Positions 60,118 to 64,000 of a DNA stretch of 64,000 nt are shown in pieces. A program made the position numbers and the translations under genes. The notes below the pieces were generated by a model, which did no database searches, was not told the DNA's origin, and was given only the letters and a program-made list of their open reading frames with translations. Source of the DNA: Abelmoschus esculentus (taxonomy: Eukaryota; Streptophyta; Magnoliopsida; Malvales; Malvaceae); NCBI GenBank assembly GCA_035048815.1, contig JAUCBN010000007.1:4595501-4659500 (forward strand). Direction: 5' to 3'. Numbering within the stretch: the first letter of the stretch is position 1; every line of letters begins with the position of its first letter.

Positions 60118-62150
60118 TCAAGCGTCGGGAACGGATGCAGCACCACGCTTGATCGATGCGGATTTGATAAGATGATTGTAGCTTCCTTTCTCCTTGAAGA
60201 GCTGGGAAAAGTGATGTTTGCAGTACAAAATGCCTTCAAGTGCTGCATAGTTTGATGGACTTAAAGAGCAGCCACCATGAGAGCATTTGAAACATGATTT
60301 GTGGTAAGATTGTCCTTCCACGGTTACCTTTAGAAAAATCGGTACAAAGATAAAGTTAAAGAAGTAAAGATCATTGTACAGACGAATCGAGCACATTAAT
60401 ACGCATTTCAATGATGTCAAAAGCAGATAAAGTTACAGAATTAAAGATCAAAATGTATAAGACAGTAGTTTTAAGGAAATATCTACAATTTGACCTCTTC
60501 ATAATGCTCAAGTGTTGATAGACAAGGATATAAACCGATCAAGTTAATGTCAAGCTCTAGGTTAGTCAAAAAGAAACAAAGAATCACTTATAGTGTGATG
60601 ACATTACTAATCTTATCGGAGCAGATGATTACATAAAGGCAGAAATTGAACACACTGGTTTTGGACATGCAATCATATCCGACACCTACACCAGAGTTTG
60701 AGTAACATAGGACAGATAGCCAGAAATTGAAGTCTCACAATTGCAGAAAAGATACATTTCGAACAAAAAAAAAAACTTATTGCAACCTTGGGACTCTACC
60801 TTCTCAAGTGGATATGCAGTTTTGCCACAGGTAGCACATTTTTCAACCGTCCCAGAAAACATGCTGGCAGCTTTGCTCGGTGACCTCGTCTGCAATCAAA
60901 ACAAGCTATTAGGAATTAGCAACAAACCAATAACCTATCAAAACCTATAATTTCGATAACCAAATCACCAAAAGCATGTGTTTTTTGCATCAGAAATTTA
61001 CCAGCTCGGGAGTTAACTTCTCAGCTGACTTTGCAGCTGCTGACAATAAGATTAATGGCATATTAAACCAACATATCCAAATTATCAAGGAATCAGACAC
61101 AATTTTATCTGGTAAGATCAGAGATGCATACGTGACTGGAAATTCTTGTTGAAGTTACCCGTCTCCTTGAAGAGTTGCTCGAAATGAGGCTTGCAATAAA
61201 GAACACCTTCCATTGAGGAGTAATTAGCCAACTGGAGATATATACAATATGCCAAGTTAGAAGCAGAATCATCTTTACAATTCAATTAATAAAGTCAGTC
61301 AAAACAAAAACTATCACATCAACTCACATGCACCAAGGAGCCTCGAACAATACATATTCTCTTTAAAATGTATTAACATCGAACATTCTTTTGAAAGGAC
61401 TGTATTATAATAACAGTAAAATCTAAGGCACTCCTTAGTACATCTTGAAGCACCCTTATGCAACACATTTGGACATTGATTGTAGGGCTATGAGCCTATG
61501 ACACTAGAATCCTAACCAGAAGCTGCTACTAAATGCAATAAATGGCAAAACAGATACACAATGCCCCATTTGCTATAAACCTAGTCAATGTACAAAACAA
61601 GCACGTCAACTAATTTTTCATCTACCAAGTACCAACGAATGATAAAAAAGCGATTGAGGAGCCATATACTCGCACCAAATTCCAAGTAACATAAGTAAAG
61701 GGTACTAAATGTAATAAAAAGGGGGCAGGTACATCACATCTCATTTTCTTTAAACCTAGTCAAGCATGTCAACTATTTTTCATCTACTGCATCTAATGAT
61801 CAGAAAATGCTCGAACAGCTTATAAAACCACATATTGACACCCAAATCCGAGTAACATAAGTAAAAGCTACTAAATGTAATATTCAGCAATATATACATC
61901 ATATCCCATTTGCTTTAAATCTAATCAATGTACAAAACAAGCAATGTCAACTCTTTTTCCATCTATATCAACAAATTATCAGAAAACTATCGAAAATCAT
62001 CAATAAAAAGCAAACCTTTAGAGTCCCTTTGCAATGACTGCACTTGAAGCAAGATTTATGATAAGGAACTCCATCCGCAGACAACAGTTCCACCGGATAA
62101 ACAGTCTTTTCACAAGCCTTGCATTTCTGTTGGGTACCAGTAAACGACAT
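60118..62150 (-). CDS. WLIM2: Two-LIM-domain actin-bundling protein WLIM2
   Basis: Five coding exons: 62150-62016, 61231-61132, 61036-61002, 60889-60800 and 60327-60118. They join to 570 nt, 189 residues. LIM1 starts MSFTGTQQKCKACEKTVYPV, with the zinc ligands continuing in YHKSCFKCSHC and LYCKPHF. The linker is SPAKSAEKLTPELTRSPSK. LIM2 runs CATCGKTAYPLEK to YHKSCFKCSHGGC and LYCKHHF, and the tail is LIKSASIKRGAASVPDA. Plant WLIM proteins crosslink actin filaments and can also enter the nucleus. An in-frame ATG 10 codons upstream (62180) is rejected because a good acceptor (gatacag) at 62165 places it inside a leader intron. Intron 2 ends in a CAGCAG tandem acceptor. Confidence 0.96.
61540..61985 (-). 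repeat. Tandem duplication in WLIM2 intron 1, ~170-180 bp unit
   Basis: Two and a half diverged copies, each with ACTAAATGYAATA, CATTTGCTWTAAACCTAGTCAA, GCATGTCAACTATTTTTCATC and CCAAGTAACATAAGTAAA in the same order. The array accounts for much of the 784-bp intron. Confidence 0.85.
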
Positions 62151-62735
62151 AGCTCGAGTATGCTCTGTATCGGATTCCACAGATCAGCTTTAATTCGATT
62201 TCTTTTCTTATATGTAACTGCATAAAGAAAGAGCAAAACACTCATTTCAGAATCAGATCATGTCAAATTCAACAACATTCGCTACAAATTTTAGATCTTT
62301 GAACAACTACATTTTTCATTAATGGCAATTCATAGAGCCACTACAGCCTAGCTAACTCTTCATTTTTCTCAACAACGTTCGAATCGAAACTCGTGTTCAA
62401 CACATATTCGAATATGGATGAAAAAAAAACATTTGAAAAATGAAAGAATCTACAAATCTAAGCCTTTTACATAATCTCATACACTATATAAACTTTGATT
62501 CATTCTCATTTCATTTTGCTAGCACTCTAAAAACCCGATCTAATTAGAAAACCCCAGTAAGCAGATCTAATTAGAACCAAGCTTAAACCCCCCAAAAGTG
62601 ATGAAAAGATAGTGAGATAAAGCAAAAGCAGAAATGTTTTGTACTTGAAACTTGCCTTCGGTAGAAGCGGAAGAAGAAGGGGTGGATCTATGAGAAGAAG
62701 AAATGAAACAAAAATGAGAGATATAAAGGAGTCCA
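62151..62735 (-). promoter_or_regulatory. WLIM2 leader, 5' UTR intron with GC donor, and TATA-like box
   Basis: The minus strand shows a TATA-like CTTTATATC at about 62728-62720. A C/T-rich 5' UTR exon ends CGAAG/GCAAGT at 62656/62655. The acceptor gatacag/AGCATACTC at 62165/62164 is 14 nt before the start codon. The inferred leader intron of about 490 bp would be of the rare GC-AG type. This is inferred from sequence only. Confidence 0.5.
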
Positions 62736-63497
62736 AAAGGTCTTATGGGTATCGTTGGGTGAAAGAGAAATACAAAGTGGGAGATTTGGAAATTTTGCAG
62801 CGAATAGATGGAGTAAAACGTGGATAATGATAATGATCGAAAAAGAGAGAGAATTACGGAAGATATTGTAACAAATAATGTCCAAATAGGATTGTTTTGG
62901 GGGAATTTAAAATAATATGAAATTTAAAGTTAAAGTTAAAAAACTGTGAAAAAAATTATAATCAAAGATATTATAATACTATAAGTTGGACGTAGATAAG
63001 TGTGAGAAATATTTTAGTTTATAATTGAAATGTTATGGAAACGTATAATCTGTTATTTAATCGTGTCTTATAATATATTTTAATGTTTGTGTAATCTATT
63101 TTAAGTTGTGTTTAGTTTATTTTGTGGTATAAGTGATTATTATTTATATTTAAGAATTTAAGTCAATTGTTTAAGGTGTAAATAGGAGAGTTAGCCGCAT
63201 AAAATGAAATGGTCAATGACATTATAAAATATGAGATCAAAATATGCATTTAAAACATAGGGATGAACCTCGACATAAAAAATAAGTTAACTGTATAATT
63301 ATTTGAACTAATTAATACTATTATAAAAATAGATGATCAAATTATATTAAATAAAAAGGATTATATCTTAAAATTTTATTTAGTAAAAGAGATATAACAA
63401 TAATTTGAGCATTATAAATGGATTAGAATTCTAAATTTAGAATAATATAGGGGCCAAAATATTAATTTGAGCATTCTTCAAAAGGAGAGAAATAATG
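62736..63497. other. WLIM2 upstream DNA and AT-rich intergenic DNA
   Basis: The first 150 bp are promoter-proximal. The rest is AT-rich, and no gene was seen. Confidence 0.5.
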
Positions 63498-63570
63498 CGC
63501 GCCAGATAGGGGTCGAACCTATGACCTTCTGCTTAGGAAACAGACGCTCTATCCACTGAGCTACAGGCGC
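63498..63570 (-). tRNA. tRNA-Arg (anticodon CCU)
   Basis: On the minus strand a 73-nt cloverleaf starts GCGCCTGTAGCTCAGTGG. The anticodon stem-loop is CTGTTTCCTAAGCAG (CCT complement at 63535-63537) and the T-arm is ATAGG-TTCGACC-CCTAT. The 3' acceptor is CTGGCGC with discriminator G. The single T-T opposition in the acceptor stem is normal for plant tRNA-Arg(CCU). A TTTT run follows about 18 nt downstream. Confidence 0.97.
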
Positions 63571-64000
63571 GTAGTTAAAATCAGGCATTGGTAAAATTTT
63601 ATATTCTTTAAATTTTCATCCCTAAAACCACTTAATTTTACAAATTTATGTTTTAATAAATGAAAAAACTTATTTTTAAAGATACACAATAACAACAGAT
63701 TCATTGATTTAGTGTTAGTTAATATTTGTTTATATATATATTTTTATAATGTATATATATTTTATAAATATAAGTGTTTAAATATCAATTTTTAAAGTTA
63801 AATATTTTATTTCTTTTCGGATTTATAATTTTATTGGCAGGAATTTAAAGTTTAGATGGTGCAAAAATATTTTATTTTATCAACGATCTTTAGAATAATG
63901 GTTAAAAGATAAAATTTATACTTTCTATCTTCAAGTTGAGAAGTCAATATTTTGCAAGCCGATTTCTCTTCTTCTACGTAATTTTTTTTAAAGAAAATTA
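63571..64000. other. AT-rich DNA to the window edge
   Basis: No gene, RNA or bounded repeat was recognised. Confidence 0.5.

Noticed and set aside
62151..62180. Upstream in-frame start giving MESDTEHTRA before WLIM2.
   Set aside because: A good acceptor at 62165 puts it in a leader intron, and the WLIM2 family begins at MSFTGTQQK.

Overview
This is nuclear DNA from a flowering plant, almost certainly a eudicot. It shows GT-AG introns throughout, AT-rich intergenic DNA, a nuclear-encoded plastid Rubisco activase, nuclear tRNA genes and several classes of plant transposon. The coding sequences and repeat style look like Malvaceae (cotton-like), but the genus is inference, not something the sequence proves.

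Eleven protein genes could be rebuilt exon by exon with all reading frames closing, ten complete and one cut by the window edge. Left to right they are: an ENTH-domain protein (minus, 5' part only, 128-480); a DUF547/MIP1-leucine-zipper protein (plus, 3888-6795); the FKBP20-1 immunophilin (minus, 7065-8400); Rubisco activase, long redox-regulated form (minus, 13329-15631); a BTB/POZ-MATH protein (plus, 27360-30568); a secreted cucumisin-like subtilase (plus, 34412-38501); a PRONE-type RopGEF (minus, 38909-43781); a proline/compatible-solute transporter (plus, 45399-48162); ribosomal protein eL33 (plus, 48717-49895); a Golgi UDP-uronate-type nucleotide-sugar transporter (plus, 52979-54992); a TTI2-like ARM-repeat protein (minus, 55896-59260); and the actin-bundling WLIM2 protein (minus, 60118-62150). 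Counting the partial ENTH gene separately, that is one partial and eleven complete models. Three tRNA genes are present: Lys-UUU (3195), Pro-AGG (38624) and Arg-CCU (minus, 63498). A GRAS-family gene at 10052-11437 is dead and rearranged.

The accessory part of the window is 17.2-26.7 kb. It holds a 5.5 kb Mutator-like element with about 350-390 bp terminal inverted repeats, carrying a mudrA-type transposase gene (catalytic core deleted) facing a plant-mobile-domain (PMD) gene, laid out like mudrA/mudrB in maize MuDR. About 200 bp beyond it lies a second structure of 3.75 kb, bounded by an 11-bp direct repeat and imperfect inverted ends, whose interior is two satellite arrays: a roughly 30-bp AT-rich unit, then about 12 copies of a 187-bp unit that contains its own hairpins.

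Smaller insertions include a hAT-type MITE (32078-32568) with an 8-bp target duplication, and a 2.3 kb solo-LTR-like insertion (39976-42283) in a RopGEF intron that carries a piece of an ABCC transporter gene. Introns of the TTI2-like and WLIM2 genes contain local tandem duplications; in the TTI2-like gene the repeated unit includes the exon end and its 5' splice site. The genes are unrelated housekeeping, signalling and transport genes with separate promoters, and no operon-like or clustered pathway is apparent.
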